A stretch of DNA of 41,426 nt. Origin: an uncultured Lachnospiraceae bacterium (GTDB lineage: Bacteria; Bacillota; Clostridia; Lachnospirales; Lachnospiraceae). Made by a program: the position numbers and the translations under genes. Below the pieces are notes generated by a model. That model searched no databases. It was given only the letters and a program-made list of their open reading frames with translations, and was not told the DNA's origin. The stretch spans positions 26,341 through 67,766 of the forward strand of contig CACWHK010000030.1 of assembly GCA_902760755.1 (NCBI GenBank), in the 5' to 3' direction. This document shows positions 16,877 to 25,817 of this stretch, one piece after another; within the stretch, counting starts at the first letter, position 1, and every line of letters begins with the position of its first letter.

Positions 16877-18160
16877 TTATTTATTCCGGTAAATGATCTC
16901 GTGCCGTCCCGGTCCGTTGGAAACCATGGTGATGGGGAAGCCGATCTCCTTCTCGATAAACTCGATATAGTTCCTGCAGTTCTCCGGCAGATCCTCGTAC
17001 TTTGTGATGCCGCGGATCTCCGACTTCCAGCCCGGAAGCTTCTCATATACCGGCTTTGCCTTCTTCAGCTTCGTGGTTACAGGGAAGTCCTTTGTTACCA
17101 CGCCGTCGATCTGGTAGCCCACGCATACCGGGATCTCATCCAGATATCCGAGAACATCCAGAACCGTAAATGCCACATCCGTGGTGCCCTGGATCCGGCA
17201 GCCGTAGCGGGTTGCCACACAGTCGAACCAGCCCATACGTCTCGGGCGTCCGGTGGTTGCACCGTACTCTCCGCCGTCACCGCCGCGGTCGCGAAGCTCA
17301 TCTGCCTCAGGCCCGAAGATCTCGCTCACGAACTCTCCCGCACCCACGGCACTGGAGTAAGCCTTGACTACGGTTACGATCTTCTTTATCTCATACGGCG
17401 GAATTCCCGCACCGATGGCACCATAAGCTGCCAGGGTGGAGGAGGAAGTAACCATGGGGTAGATTCCGTGATCCGGATCCTTCATGGAACCCAGCTGACC
17501 CTCCAGCAGGATATTCTTTCCTTCCCTGATCGCCTCATACAGGAAGGCGGATACATCACATACGTAAGGAGCCACCATTTCCTTATACTCCATCAGCGTT
17601 GCATATACATCCTCCACGGTAAGGAGCGGCTGATGATAGAGATGCTCAAGCAGAACATTTTTCTGTGTGATCACACGACTGATCTTATCCTTCAGGGAAG
17701 CCTCGTCATCAAAGAGCTCGCTTACCTGGAAGCCGATCTTTGCATATTTATCCGAATAGAAAGGAGCGATCCCGGACTTGGTGGAGCCGAAGGACTTGCC
17801 TGCAAGGCGTGCCTCCTCATAGGTATCGAACAGCACATGATAGGGCATAACCATCTGTGCGCGGTCAGATACCAGGATCCGCGGGGTCGGAACCCCCTTC
17901 TCCTCGATGTCCTTGATCTCACGGAAAAGCTTCGGGATGTCCAGTGCCACACCGTTTCCGATAATGCTGGTGGTATGGTCATAGAAAACACCCGACGGCA
18001 GGGTGTGCAGTGCGAACTTACCATAGTTGTTGATGATGGTATGTCCCGCATTGGCTCCGCCCTGGAACCGGATGATGATGTCAGAGGTCTCGGCAAGCAT
18101 ATCCGTGATCTTGCCCTTACCTTCATCTCCCCAATTTGCACCTACGATCGCTGTAACCAT
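16877..18160 (-). CDS. purA: Adenylosuccinate synthetase
   Basis: A 427-residue GTP-dependent ligase joining IMP and aspartate, the first step from IMP to AMP. Visible: GDEGKGK (11-17, Asp12 base), GGANAGHT with His40, and TTGRPRRMGWFD in the GTP/IMP region. It belongs to a divergent branch: the usual EGAQG segment reads LEGQLGSMKDPDHG (219-232), and TKSGIAPFYSDK replaces the common TGRGIGPAYEDK. It has its own promoter and a leader hairpin (18242-18305). purB lies 5.7 kb upstream on the same strand but is separated by a transporter/two-component operon. Confidence 0.95.
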   Translation of the reverse strand: MVTAIVGANWGDEGKGKITDMLAETSDIIIRFQGGANAGHTIINNYGKFALHTLPSGVFYDHTTSIIGNGVALDIPKLFREIKDIEEKGVPTPRILVSDRAQMVMPYHVLFDTYEEARLAGKSFGSTKSGIAPFYSDKYAKIGFQVSELFDDEASLKDKISRVITQKNVLLEHLYHQPLLTVEDVYATLMEYKEMVAPYVCDVSAFLYEAIREGKNILLEGQLGSMKDPDHGIYPMVTSSSTLAAYGAIGAGIPPYEIKKIVTVVKAYSSAVGAGEFVSEIFGPEADELRDRGGDGGEYGATTGRPRRMGWFDCVATRYGCRIQGTTDVAFTVLDVLGYLDEIPVCVGYQIDGVVTKDFPVTTKLKKAKPVYEKLPGWKSEIRGITKYEDLPENCRNYIEFIEKEIGFPITMVSNGPGRHEIIYRNK

Positions 18161-18241
18161 AGTTTCTCCTCTTTCTTTAATCCATTAAACATAAGGGATC
18201 CTATCCTTCGCTCTGCCATACATGACACAGGGCAAAGAATT

Positions 18242-18267
18242 AGAGCCACCGCAAGAAGGGTGGCTCT
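18242..18267 (-). promoter_or_regulatory. 5' leader hairpin of purA
   Basis: AGAGCCACC pairs with GGTGGCTCT around an 8-base loop, and GGCAA/TTGCC can extend the stem. It begins only a few bases after the predicted transcription start, so it would sit at the very 5' end of the mRNA. It has no T-run, so it is not an obvious terminator. No known riboswitch motif was recognised in the 110-base leader. Confidence 0.5.
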
Positions 18268-18276
18268 TGCCTAGAC

Positions 18277-18305
18277 ATTATAGCCTATCACACTTAAGAA
18301 GTAAA
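18277..18305 (-). promoter_or_regulatory. purA promoter
   Basis: On the minus strand TTTACT (18305-18300) and a perfect TATAAT (18282-18277) are 17 bp apart. They lie just past the end of the histidine kinase gene. Confidence 0.8.
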
Positions 18306-18336
18306 CAGTTTATTTTTGCTTTTATTATCCGTCATT

Positions 18337-19545
18337 TCAGACTAAGTACCGAATGGTAAATGTAGTGCCCTTTCCCCGTTCGGAGGTGACCATGATCTTG
18401 CCTCCTCCCGCCTCCACAACACTGGAGGCCAGGGACAGTCCGATCCCCACGGATTCCCGCTTCGCATTCTGCGCGCGGTAGAACCGTTCGAAGATATGGG
18501 GCAGATCCTCCTCGGGGATCCCCTCTCCGGTGTCCCGGATGGTAAGCTCCTTGAATACTGTTGTGTTCCGCAGGGAAAGATACACCTTCGAGCCTGCAGA
18601 GGAGTGCTCGATACAGTTCTTCAGAATGTTGCTGATCGCCTCCAGCTGCCATGCCGGATCTCCGGTCATGGGCACGGGAGCCAGACTTCCCGGGTCGATT
18701 CCCAGTTTCTTCTGGGCCTCGCAGGCAACCTCCAGAAGGTCCATATCCTCCTTCTTTAACTCCACGGTACCGGCGTCGATCCTTGCCAGCTTCAGCAGAG
18801 TCTGTACCAGAGAAGAGATCCACTCCAGCTGCATGCTGCATTCCTTCATGAACTCCTTCTGCAGGTCCGGCGGCATGTCCGGATCATCCAGCATGTTGTC
18901 CAGATTGATACGGATGGATGCAATCGGCGTCTTCAGCTGGTGCGAAATGTCCGCCAGCCAGCGGGACAGCTCTTCATTCTTCTCCTTCTCATTTTCCGCT
19001 GCGATCCGGAGCAGCTGTGTCACCTTGAAGATATCACTCTGCAGTCTGGACAGATCCCCTTCCGTGGTCTGTCCCGGTTCCAGATCATAGCTTCCGTGAT
19101 TCAGCTGGTCGAAGTAATGCTGCAGCTCCCGCACCTCCCGGCGTACTCTCTGCCGGTGCAGGCCGTAGAGCAGGATACAGATCACGCCCGCAATAAAGAT
19201 CAGCAGGGAGTTGAATAGCACCAGCTCCCACATCAGCTGCTTTTCCTGCACGGAAAAGAAGGCATCATCATAGCCGTACTTCCGAAGAAGGGCCTCCCCC
19301 GCCTTCATGGCACTCTCACGTCCGGAGGGATCCTTCATCAGATTCATGATATCCGCGTCCGAAAGCTCCGGCAGCTCCTCGCGCATCACGCCCACAACCG
19401 CGGTGATCTGCTGCCGCTCCACCTCCTTCTGACGGGAGACGAGCCATACATTTCCGTACAACAAGATCACTGCCAGCAGCAGCGCAGAGGCTACTGCCAG
19501 CAGGATCCTGGTAGTTCTTCGGTTCAGCGGTCGGTTTTTATTCAA
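18337..19545 (-). CDS. Sensor histidine kinase of the transporter operon
   Basis: A 402-residue kinase. TM1 is about 13-36, a short outer domain is about 37-106, and TM2 is 107-129. A HAMP-like linker and a DHp domain follow, with phosphoacceptor His202 in DISHQLKTPIASI. The ATPase domain has the N box (SNILKNCIEHSS), G1 (RDTGEGIPEEDLPHIFERFY) and G2 (GIGLSLASSVV). The start is TTG at 19545: it lies four bases after the regulator's stop with GGAGGA 8 bases upstream. The partner regulator and an FtsX-type transporter are encoded just before it. Such four-gene units usually sense cell-envelope stress or peptides. No clear terminator follows, so transcription may run into purA. Confidence 0.93.
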   Translation of the reverse strand: MNKNRPLNRRTTRILLAVASALLLAVILLYGNVWLVSRQKEVERQQITAVVGVMREELPELSDADIMNLMKDPSGRESAMKAGEALLRKYGYDDAFFSVQEKQLMWELVLFNSLLIFIAGVICILLYGLHRQRVRREVRELQHYFDQLNHGSYDLEPGQTTEGDLSRLQSDIFKVTQLLRIAAENEKEKNEELSRWLADISHQLKTPIASIRINLDNMLDDPDMPPDLQKEFMKECSMQLEWISSLVQTLLKLARIDAGTVELKKEDMDLLEVACEAQKKLGIDPGSLAPVPMTGDPAWQLEAISNILKNCIEHSSAGSKVYLSLRNTTVFKELTIRDTGEGIPEEDLPHIFERFYRAQNAKRESVGIGLSLASSVVEAGGGKIMVTSERGKGTTFTIRYLV

Positions 19546-19549
19546 GGGA

Positions 19550-20257
19550 TCAGTCCTCCAGATCACTGTCCTTTGCAAGCTTCTCGGGGTCCGCCGGATC
19601 CTCCGCACGATATCCCGTTCCCTTGATGGTACGGATAATATCCGCAGAACCCAGCTTCTGGCGGATTCGTTTTATGTAAACCGTTAAGGTGTTGTCTTCT
19701 ACAAAGTTTCCTGCAATATCCCAGATCCGGTCCAGGATCTGCTCCCGGGTCAGGGTCTGTCCCGCATTCTGCATCAGCATGAGCAGGATCTTATACTCCA
19801 GCTGTGTGAACTCCACCACCTGTCCCTTCACGGTCACCTGATCACTCTCCACGTCGATTTCCACATCTCCGACCTTCAGGATCTTCTTGGTCTTTCCGGT
19901 CCTGCGGAGTACATTCTCGATCCGGGAGATCAGCTCCCGGTTCCGGAAGGGCTTCAGGATATAGTCATCCGCCCCCAGGTCAAAGCCCATCACCACGTCG
20001 CTCTCCTCGTCTCTTGCCGTAAGGAAGATCACCGGGATATCCGTCTCCTCCTTCAGCTGCCGGCAGAGGTCGAAGCCGCTGCCGTCCGGAAGATTCACGT
20101 CCAGCACCGCAACATCAAACTGGGTCTTGGCCAGTCGGTCATCCGCCATTCGCTTTGACATGCAGACGATCACCTCATAGCCTGCCTGCTCCAGGGTGTA
20201 CTGCAACCCCCGGATGATCATGGGACTGTCTTCAACAAGAAGTAATTTCAGCTTCAT
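19550..20257 (-). CDS. OmpR-family response regulator
   Basis: A 235-residue regulator. The receiver domain (1-118) has phosphoacceptor Asp53 in VLDVNLPDGSG, Thr80 and Lys102 in ILKPF. The winged-helix effector domain (about 125-222) contains EFTQLEYKILLMLMQNAGQ and RIRQKLGSADIIRTIKGTGY. The ATG at 20257 with GGAG six bases upstream is preferred to the ATG at 20269. It lies 20 bp downstream of the permease stop and 4 bp before the kinase start. A direct repeat upstream of the ABC gene (23776-23798) is a candidate binding site. Confidence 0.95.
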   Translation of the reverse strand: MKLKLLLVEDSPMIIRGLQYTLEQAGYEVIVCMSKRMADDRLAKTQFDVAVLDVNLPDGSGFDLCRQLKEETDIPVIFLTARDEESDVVMGFDLGADDYILKPFRNRELISRIENVLRRTGKTKKILKVGDVEIDVESDQVTVKGQVVEFTQLEYKILLMLMQNAGQTLTREQILDRIWDIAGNFVEDNTLTVYIKRIRQKLGSADIIRTIKGTGYRAEDPADPEKLAKDSDLED

Positions 20258-20277
20258 AATAAACTCCATTCAAATGA

Positions 20278-22935
20278 TTAGTATGTCTGTCTCCTGATCG
20301 TTTCTATGATATTCAGCTTCCGCTGTCTCCGGAGGGCCGACCACATACAGAAGCCGACGATCATGATCACCGCAACGACCGAGATCAGCACTGCCTTCCA
20401 CGGAAATACATATCCGTAATCATACTGGTGTCGGATCATCGCGTAGACTGCCACCGAAAGCAGAAGTCCGAGGGGCAGCCCGATCACCAGCGACTTCAGG
20501 GAGTACAGCACCCCTTCCACCCGGATCATCCGGTAGAATTCCCTCCGGGTCATTCCCACAGACTGCAGGATGGCAAACTCCCGCTGGCGGAGGTTCATAT
20601 TGGTCGTCACGGTATTCAGTACATTTGTCACGCCGATCAGAACGATAACGATGATGAAGCCGTACAGGAAGATCTCCACAACCAGGATCAGACGACGGGT
20701 ACGATTCGCCTCCGACTCTTCATTATACACGAATGTTTCGCCGATTTCACCATTTTCCTGCAACTTTCGGATCTGCTGGATCATCTCTTCCGGATCCTCG
20801 GAATCGATCATCATGTGCATAAATGTGGCATCCTCAGGCATGGTCCTGAAAAAGCCCTCGCTGACAAAGAGGATGGTTCCTCCGTACTTCTCAAAGCCGG
20901 AGCCGACACCGAAGGGAAGATCATCCGCCTCGTACACCGTCTTCAGGATCTTAACCTCGGCATCTGCGTAGACCCAGGCATCCTCACCGCTTGCAAGCTC
21001 CTCATCCGTCAGATTCTTCGTACTGACGGGATACGAAAATGTAACGGTCGAATCCTCCTCGATATTCGTCTGACGTTCGTGCTTTCGCACCCCGTCCCCC
21101 ATGGAGTAAACGATATGGTCCGCCAGGATTCCCACCGTATGGAGATCCTCTGCGGAAACCCCGAGAGAATTCAGGTATTCCCGGAAATCGGATTCCGGCA
21201 TCTGGATCACGTTGACGCTCACCGGATACCACTCGTCGGCAGCCGCATCCGCAGCCCAGGCCTCCGGATCCCTTGCGTAGGTCTTCGCCTCCAGATGTCC
21301 GGTGCTCTCGATGGCCGTAAAGGACTGCTTCACCCCCGGCAGCTTCCGTATCCGGTTCATATCCTTTCGCATTCCCTCAAGGCGGAGGGTCTGAAGGATA
21401 TTTTTTGAATCCGGATCATTTTCATACTGACTGATCACACTCTCGCCGACTCCGCCGCTGGAATCCAGGCTGACGGACAGATTGTAATCCATTTCGGTAT
21501 AGGCCTCTCCCACCAGCTTCTTTCCGTAATTCACGAAGCTGTAGATACCGATAAAGGAAGCCATACCGATCACCAATGACACCACGGTGGTCCGGTACTT
21601 CTTCCGGCTCCGCTGCAGGTTCTTCTGCGCGATCACGCCACCGACGCCGAAGAAGCGCCTCACCTGCTTCGAGGGCTGCAGCTTCTCTTCATAAACCTTC
21701 ACCCGGGTCTTACCGCGGATGATGTCGATGGGTGCATATTTCATGGCTGCATGGGCCGGAATGACGGATGCAAAGAAGATCGTGATTCCGGAAAGCAGCA
21801 CCGTAAATGCGATCACCCACCAGGGAAGGGTGTAGATCATGCGGATCTTTAAGGTATCCTCCAAAAGCAGGTTCACCACCTGATCCAGGATCCAGATCAC
21901 GAGAGCTCCGAGAACCACGCCCGCAGCCGTTCCGATCATGAAGATATATGCTCCCTCCCGGAGAACGATATTCCGGATCTGCCGCTTGGTGGCACCGACG
22001 CTGGCCAGCATACCGAACTGGGTCTTTTTATCCTCAACGGAGATTCGGAAGCTGTTGGAGATTACGAAGATACTGGTTCCGACGATGATAAGACAGATCA
22101 CTGCCCCGATCCCGAATACCATATCGAAGGTCTGATCACTGAGTCCGCCCTCATAACGGACCAGCATGTTCACATTCGGATATCCGTCATATCCCGCCTC
22201 CCGGAGAAGGTTGTCGATATTATCATTGATGGAGACAAATTCCTTCGGCTGATCAAAGCGGGCGAAGATATCCATATCCCCGGAGGGAAGGTCGCTCTGC
22301 CGGAAGAGGCAAAGATACGCGGGAGATGCGTAACCGTCCATATTCGACGGGTCCCGGATCACACCCACCACCTGATAGGTCCTTGTGGTTGTTTCCCGGA
22401 TGATCTCCTCTTCAAAGACTGCCTGCTTCGGAGAGAGCTTCTCCCCCGTGGAGGCCAAGGTCCTGTCTCCCAGAGTCAGGGTCACGGTATCCCCGATCTT
22501 CGGTGCGGATGCAAGCTTCGCATAGGCTTCCGGGATCACCAGCTCCGTGTCCGTCTCCGGAAGACGTCCGTCCACAAGCCGTACATTCATCTGGGTAAAC
22601 AGCGTATCATTTCCGCCGGATACATTGATATAGGACCGGACGCGATTATCGTCACTGACCTCTTCAAAACCGACATTTGCAAGAATACCGGCCAGCTCCA
22701 CATGTGCATTGTCCAGAATGAGCCCGCTCATCTCTGCAGGAACATCATAGTACTGCACATGATAGTCCCCCTGATTCTCTTTATAATCCGCGATCAGGGA
22801 ATTCCGGAAGGTTGCGACCATCCCGATGACCGTACAGATCAGTGCTGCGGAAAGCATGACACCGATCGAGGTTACGATGGTCCGCCTCCGGTTTCTGGCA
22901 AGATTCCTTTTTGTAAACTTCTTCGTGATATTCAA
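20278..22935 (-). CDS. FtsX/MacB-type ABC transporter permease
   Basis: An 885-residue permease with two FtsX-type modules. A single N-terminal span (about 19-42) is followed by a large outer domain and three spans (about 275-395). A second single span (about 440-465) is followed by another outer domain and three C-terminal spans, the last near 845-870. Wording such as MLASVGATKRQIRNIVLREG and ILQSVGMTRREFYRMI is typical of the family and marks an internal duplication. The start is TTG at 22935 with AAGGGG upstream. Family roles include efflux of antimicrobial peptides and lipoprotein or envelope transport; the substrate is unknown. Confidence 0.93.
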   Translation of the reverse strand: MNITKKFTKRNLARNRRRTIVTSIGVMLSAALICTVIGMVATFRNSLIADYKENQGDYHVQYYDVPAEMSGLILDNAHVELAGILANVGFEEVSDDNRVRSYINVSGGNDTLFTQMNVRLVDGRLPETDTELVIPEAYAKLASAPKIGDTVTLTLGDRTLASTGEKLSPKQAVFEEEIIRETTTRTYQVVGVIRDPSNMDGYASPAYLCLFRQSDLPSGDMDIFARFDQPKEFVSINDNIDNLLREAGYDGYPNVNMLVRYEGGLSDQTFDMVFGIGAVICLIIVGTSIFVISNSFRISVEDKKTQFGMLASVGATKRQIRNIVLREGAYIFMIGTAAGVVLGALVIWILDQVVNLLLEDTLKIRMIYTLPWWVIAFTVLLSGITIFFASVIPAHAAMKYAPIDIIRGKTRVKVYEEKLQPSKQVRRFFGVGGVIAQKNLQRSRKKYRTTVVSLVIGMASFIGIYSFVNYGKKLVGEAYTEMDYNLSVSLDSSGGVGESVISQYENDPDSKNILQTLRLEGMRKDMNRIRKLPGVKQSFTAIESTGHLEAKTYARDPEAWAADAAADEWYPVSVNVIQMPESDFREYLNSLGVSAEDLHTVGILADHIVYSMGDGVRKHERQTNIEEDSTVTFSYPVSTKNLTDEELASGEDAWVYADAEVKILKTVYEADDLPFGVGSGFEKYGGTILFVSEGFFRTMPEDATFMHMMIDSEDPEEMIQQIRKLQENGEIGETFVYNEESEANRTRRLILVVEIFLYGFIIVIVLIGVTNVLNTVTTNMNLRQREFAILQSVGMTRREFYRMIRVEGVLYSLKSLVIGLPLGLLLSVAVYAMIRHQYDYGYVFPWKAVLISVVAVIMIVGFCMWSALRRQRKLNIIETIRRQTY

Positions 22936-22964
22936 AACTCTATCCCCTTATTCCGAGCCCTTAT

Positions 22965-23645
22965 TTATCCGCGCTTAACATCCTTCCGGATCTGACCGTC
23001 CAGGATCGTGATGACACGGTCCGCCTGTGCCGCGATCTCCAGATCGTGGGTGATCATGATGATGGTCTGACCTGTGGTCTTATTGGCGCGCTGCAAAAGA
23101 GCGATGATCTCATCGCTCGCTTTCTTGTCCAGATTTCCGGTCAGCTCATCTGCAAGGATGATGGCCGGCTGGTTGATCAGTGCCCGGCCTATGGCAACTC
23201 TTTGCTGCTGTCCGCCGGACATCTGGCTCGGAAGATGATGCTCCCTGCCTTCCAGACCGAGGCTGTGGATCAGGGAACGAAGCTTCTCCGGATCTACCTC
23301 CCGCCCGTCCAGATCACAGGGAAGGGTGATGTTCTCCTCTGCGGTAAGGACCGGGATCAGGTTATAGAACTGATAGATCAGTCCTACCTGCCGTCTCCGG
23401 AAGATTGCCAGGGTATCATCATCCTGCGCATAGATATCCTCTCCGTCGATATATACCTTGCCGGAGGTCGGACGGTCTACACCGCCAAGGAGATGCAGCA
23501 GCGTAGATTTGCCGCTGCCGGAGGCTCCGATGATGCAGAGGAACTCGCCCTTCTCCACCGAGAAGCTGACGTCATCCACCGCGCGGACCTCTGTCTCGCC
23601 GTGACCGTATGTCTTACACAAATGTTCTACTCGCAGGATTTCCAT
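22965..23645 (-). CDS. ABC transporter ATPase (LolD/MacB type)
   Basis: A 226-residue ATPase of the type that pairs with FtsX permeases. Walker A is GASGSGKST (40-48), the Q-loop is YQFYNLIP, the signature is MSGGQQQR (142-149) and the H-loop is ITHD. Walker B reads LADELTGNLD: the proline of the usual ADEPTGNLD is leucine (Leu168), while the catalytic Glu167 is kept. The ATG at 23645 is chosen because the family start MEILRVEHLCKTYG fits; the longer frame up to 23732 adds unrelated sequence. It is the first gene of the operon ABC ATPase, permease, regulator, kinase. Confidence 0.95.
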   Translation of the reverse strand: MEILRVEHLCKTYGHGETEVRAVDDVSFSVEKGEFLCIIGASGSGKSTLLHLLGGVDRPTSGKVYIDGEDIYAQDDDTLAIFRRRQVGLIYQFYNLIPVLTAEENITLPCDLDGREVDPEKLRSLIHSLGLEGREHHLPSQMSGGQQQRVAIGRALINQPAIILADELTGNLDKKASDEIIALLQRANKTTGQTIIMITHDLEIAAQADRVITILDGQIRKDVKRG

Positions 23646-23775
23646 GATACAGCCTTTCCTTTTGTTCTTTGATAACGGGTTTCCATCCCCGGGAATCCGG
23701 GGCATATGATTAAGGATTTTTGCGGGTCCCACGCGGCAGGCACGAGCCGACGCAGGACCGTGGATGAGAATATCA

Positions 23776-23798
23776 TGTCAAAGTGACATTAAAGTGAC
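23776..23798. promoter_or_regulatory. Candidate response-regulator operator upstream of the ABC operon
   Basis: AAAGTGAC occurs at 23780-23787 and again at 23791-23798, an 11-bp spacing (about one helical turn) typical of OmpR-family sites. The first copy is also half of a perfect palindrome, TGTCA-AAG-TGACA (23776-23788). It lies about 130 bp before the ATPase start, near an A/T-rich GATATT that could be an activator-dependent -10. Confidence 0.55.
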
Positions 23799-23840
23799 TC
23801 TGCCATACATTTTTCAGACAGGTGCCCTGCAGGCCTCACA

Positions 23841-23881
23841 AGACAAAACCCCAACGGCTCCGCTTTACGGAACCGTCGGGG
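23841..23881 (-). terminator. Intrinsic terminator of purB
   Basis: On the minus strand CCCCGACGGTTCC pairs with GGAGCCGTTGGGG and is followed by TTTTGTCTT. It lies 12 bp after the purB stop. Confidence 0.9.
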
Positions 23882-23892
23882 TAAATGTTCTG

Positions 23893-25344
23893 CTAGACGT
23901 TAATCTCAGCAGTAAGGCCGAGGATATCTGCATTCTCATCCAGGATGGGACGGATCACTTCAGCGATAAACTCTTCGGTCTGCTGCGGAGCACGACCGAC
24001 ATAAAGCTTCGGATCCATGATGGCCAGAAGTTCATCCAGCGTTTTATTAAAGGCAGTATCTGCTGCGATCAGCTCCAGGAGGTTGTTGGGTTTTCCTTCC
24101 TGCTTCACCTGTCTTCCCGCTTCCATGGAATAGGTGCGGATCTTCTCGTGCAGCTCCTGACGGTCACCACCGGCCTTTACCGCATCCATCATGATATTCT
24201 CGGTTGCCATGAAGGGGATCTCCTCCATGAAACGTCTTGTGATCACCTTGTCATATACGACCAGTCCGTCCACAACGTTGAGATAGAGATCCAGGATACC
24301 GTCTACCGCAAGGAAGCCCTCCGGAACGGAGAGACGCTTATTTGCGGAGTCATCCAGGGTACGCTCGAACCACTGGGTTGAAGCCACCAGGGCAGGGTTC
24401 AGGGCGTCACTGATCACATAATCTGCCAGGGACGCGATCCGCTCGGAGCGCATGGGATTTCTCTTATATGCCATGGCAGAGGAACCGATCTGGTTCTTCT
24501 CAAAGGGTTCTTCGATTTCCTTTAAGTGCTGCAGGAGGCGGATATCATTGGTGAACTTATGAGCACTCTGAGCGATACCGGACAGCACGTTCAGCACGCG
24601 GGAATCCACCTTCCGGCTGTAGGTCTGGCCGGATACGGGATACACACCCGAATAGCCCATCTTCTCTGCGATCCGCTGGTCCAGACGGCGAACCTTTGCA
24701 TGGTCTCCGTTGAAGAGCTCCAGGAAGCTGGCCTGGGTTCCGGTGGTTCCCTTGGAACCGAGAAGCTTCTGCTGACTGATCATGTACTCCACATCGCAAA
24801 GATCCAGATAGAGATCATGCAGCCACAGGGTTGCACGCTTACCCACGGTGGTAGGCTGTGCCGGCTGGAAATGTGTGAAAGCCAGAGTCGGAAGATCCTT
24901 ATATTTCAGCGCGAACTTTGCCAGCTCATTCATAACGTTGAGCAGCTTCTTCCGCACCAGCTGCAGTGCCTCGGTCATCAGGATCACATCCGTATTGTCA
25001 CCGACATAGCAGCTGGTAGCTCCGAGATGGATGATCCCCGCCGCCTTCGGACACTGCTGTCCGTAAGCATAGACATGAGACATGACATCATGACGCACTT
25101 CCTTCTCCCGCGCTTTAGCCACATCATAATTGATATTCTCCGCATTGGCACGCAGCTCCTCCAGCATCTCGTCCGTGATACGGGGGCTTCCGTCCTCTGC
25201 CCGAAGATCCAGCTCCTGCTCGGTCTCAGCGAGCGCGATCCAAAGGCGTCTCCAGGTCCGGAACTTCTTATCCGGGGAGAAGATATACTGCATTTCCTTA
25301 CTTGCATACCGCTCTGACAGCGGGCTTACATACTTGTCACTCAT
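23893..25344 (-). CDS. purB: Adenylosuccinate lyase
   Basis: A 483-residue fumarase/aspartase-superfamily enzyme. It cleaves SAICAR to AICAR and adenylosuccinate to AMP. The superfamily signature reads GSSAMAYKRNPMRSERI. Other marks are IHLGATSCYVGDN, LAFTHFQPAQPTTVGKR with the general-acid His, and the LGSKGTTGTQASF region. At 483 residues it matches the longer eukaryote-like PurB branch. A strong AAGGAGG lies about 13 bases before the ATG. It has its own promoter and terminator, so it is monocistronic. Confidence 0.96.
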   Translation of the reverse strand: MSDKYVSPLSERYASKEMQYIFSPDKKFRTWRRLWIALAETEQELDLRAEDGSPRITDEMLEELRANAENINYDVAKAREKEVRHDVMSHVYAYGQQCPKAAGIIHLGATSCYVGDNTDVILMTEALQLVRKKLLNVMNELAKFALKYKDLPTLAFTHFQPAQPTTVGKRATLWLHDLYLDLCDVEYMISQQKLLGSKGTTGTQASFLELFNGDHAKVRRLDQRIAEKMGYSGVYPVSGQTYSRKVDSRVLNVLSGIAQSAHKFTNDIRLLQHLKEIEEPFEKNQIGSSAMAYKRNPMRSERIASLADYVISDALNPALVASTQWFERTLDDSANKRLSVPEGFLAVDGILDLYLNVVDGLVVYDKVITRRFMEEIPFMATENIMMDAVKAGGDRQELHEKIRTYSMEAGRQVKQEGKPNNLLELIAADTAFNKTLDELLAIMDPKLYVGRAPQQTEEFIAEVIRPILDENADILGLTAEINV

Positions 25345-25387
25345 GGGGCTTAAATTCCCTCCTTGTTTTCAGAATCATTCAGTCCAT

Positions 25388-25416
25388 AGTGTAGCATAGT
25401 TTTCTCTTTTTTTCCA
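25388..25416 (-). promoter_or_regulatory. purB promoter
   Basis: On the minus strand TGGAAA (25416-25411) and an extended -10 TGCTACACT (TACACT at 25393-25388) are 17 bp apart. Confidence 0.6.
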
Positions 25417-25434
25417 CTTCAAGTATAAAACAAA

Positions 25435-25468
25435 CCGGGCAGGTTTGGATTCCTCCATACCTACCCGG
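25435..25468 (-). terminator. Intrinsic terminator of the Rpn/HTH pair
   Basis: CCGGGTAGGT pairs with ACCTGCCCGG (one G-U), followed on the minus strand by TTTGTTTTATA. It lies five bases after the stop of the HTH gene. Confidence 0.88.
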
Positions 25469-25473
25469 CGATA

Positions 25474-25788
25474 TCATTTTTCTTTCTTTTTCCCCGAACT
25501 CTTCTGTTCCTTTTTAGGAAGCGTTCGATACGCGAGTGTATACGCGAGCATACGGAGAAGGTATGGCGGGATTGTCCGATGCCCCAGCTCCCATTCCTGA
25601 AGTGTCCGATACGGAATCCCTGTATACTCACAGAACTCCTTTCTGGACATCCCTTCCCGCATTCGGAGCAGTTTAACTGCCTTCGCGATATCAAAATCTC
25701 CTGTTTCCTTGTCCTTCAGGCTGATGATCAGTTCTTCATCCCCGTAGTTAACAAGTATTTGATTCACCACATCCTCGTCCTGCTTCAT
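25474..25788 (-). CDS. Small XRE-like helix-turn-helix protein
   Basis: A 104-residue protein. Residues 35-80 form an XRE-type HTH (AVKLLRMREGMSRKEFCEYT, then GIPYRTLQEWELGHRTIPPY). The N-terminus is acidic and the C-terminus is a Lys-rich tail (KKEQKSSGKKKEK). It lies 29 bp downstream of the Rpn-type gene in the same orientation and shares its terminator, so the two are probably cotranscribed. It could autoregulate the pair or act as its DNA-targeting or controlling partner; this is inference. Confidence 0.85.
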   Translation of the reverse strand: MKQDEDVVNQILVNYGDEELIISLKDKETGDFDIAKAVKLLRMREGMSRKEFCEYTGIPYRTLQEWELGHRTIPPYLLRMLAYTLAYRTLPKKEQKSSGKKKEK

Positions 25789-25817
25789 ATCTACCAGTCT
25801 TTCCTGCCAAAACCCCG

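Noticed and set aside
18161-18270. Purine or PRPP riboswitch before purA
   Set aside because: No conserved riboswitch core was recognised; only a simple hairpin is seen.
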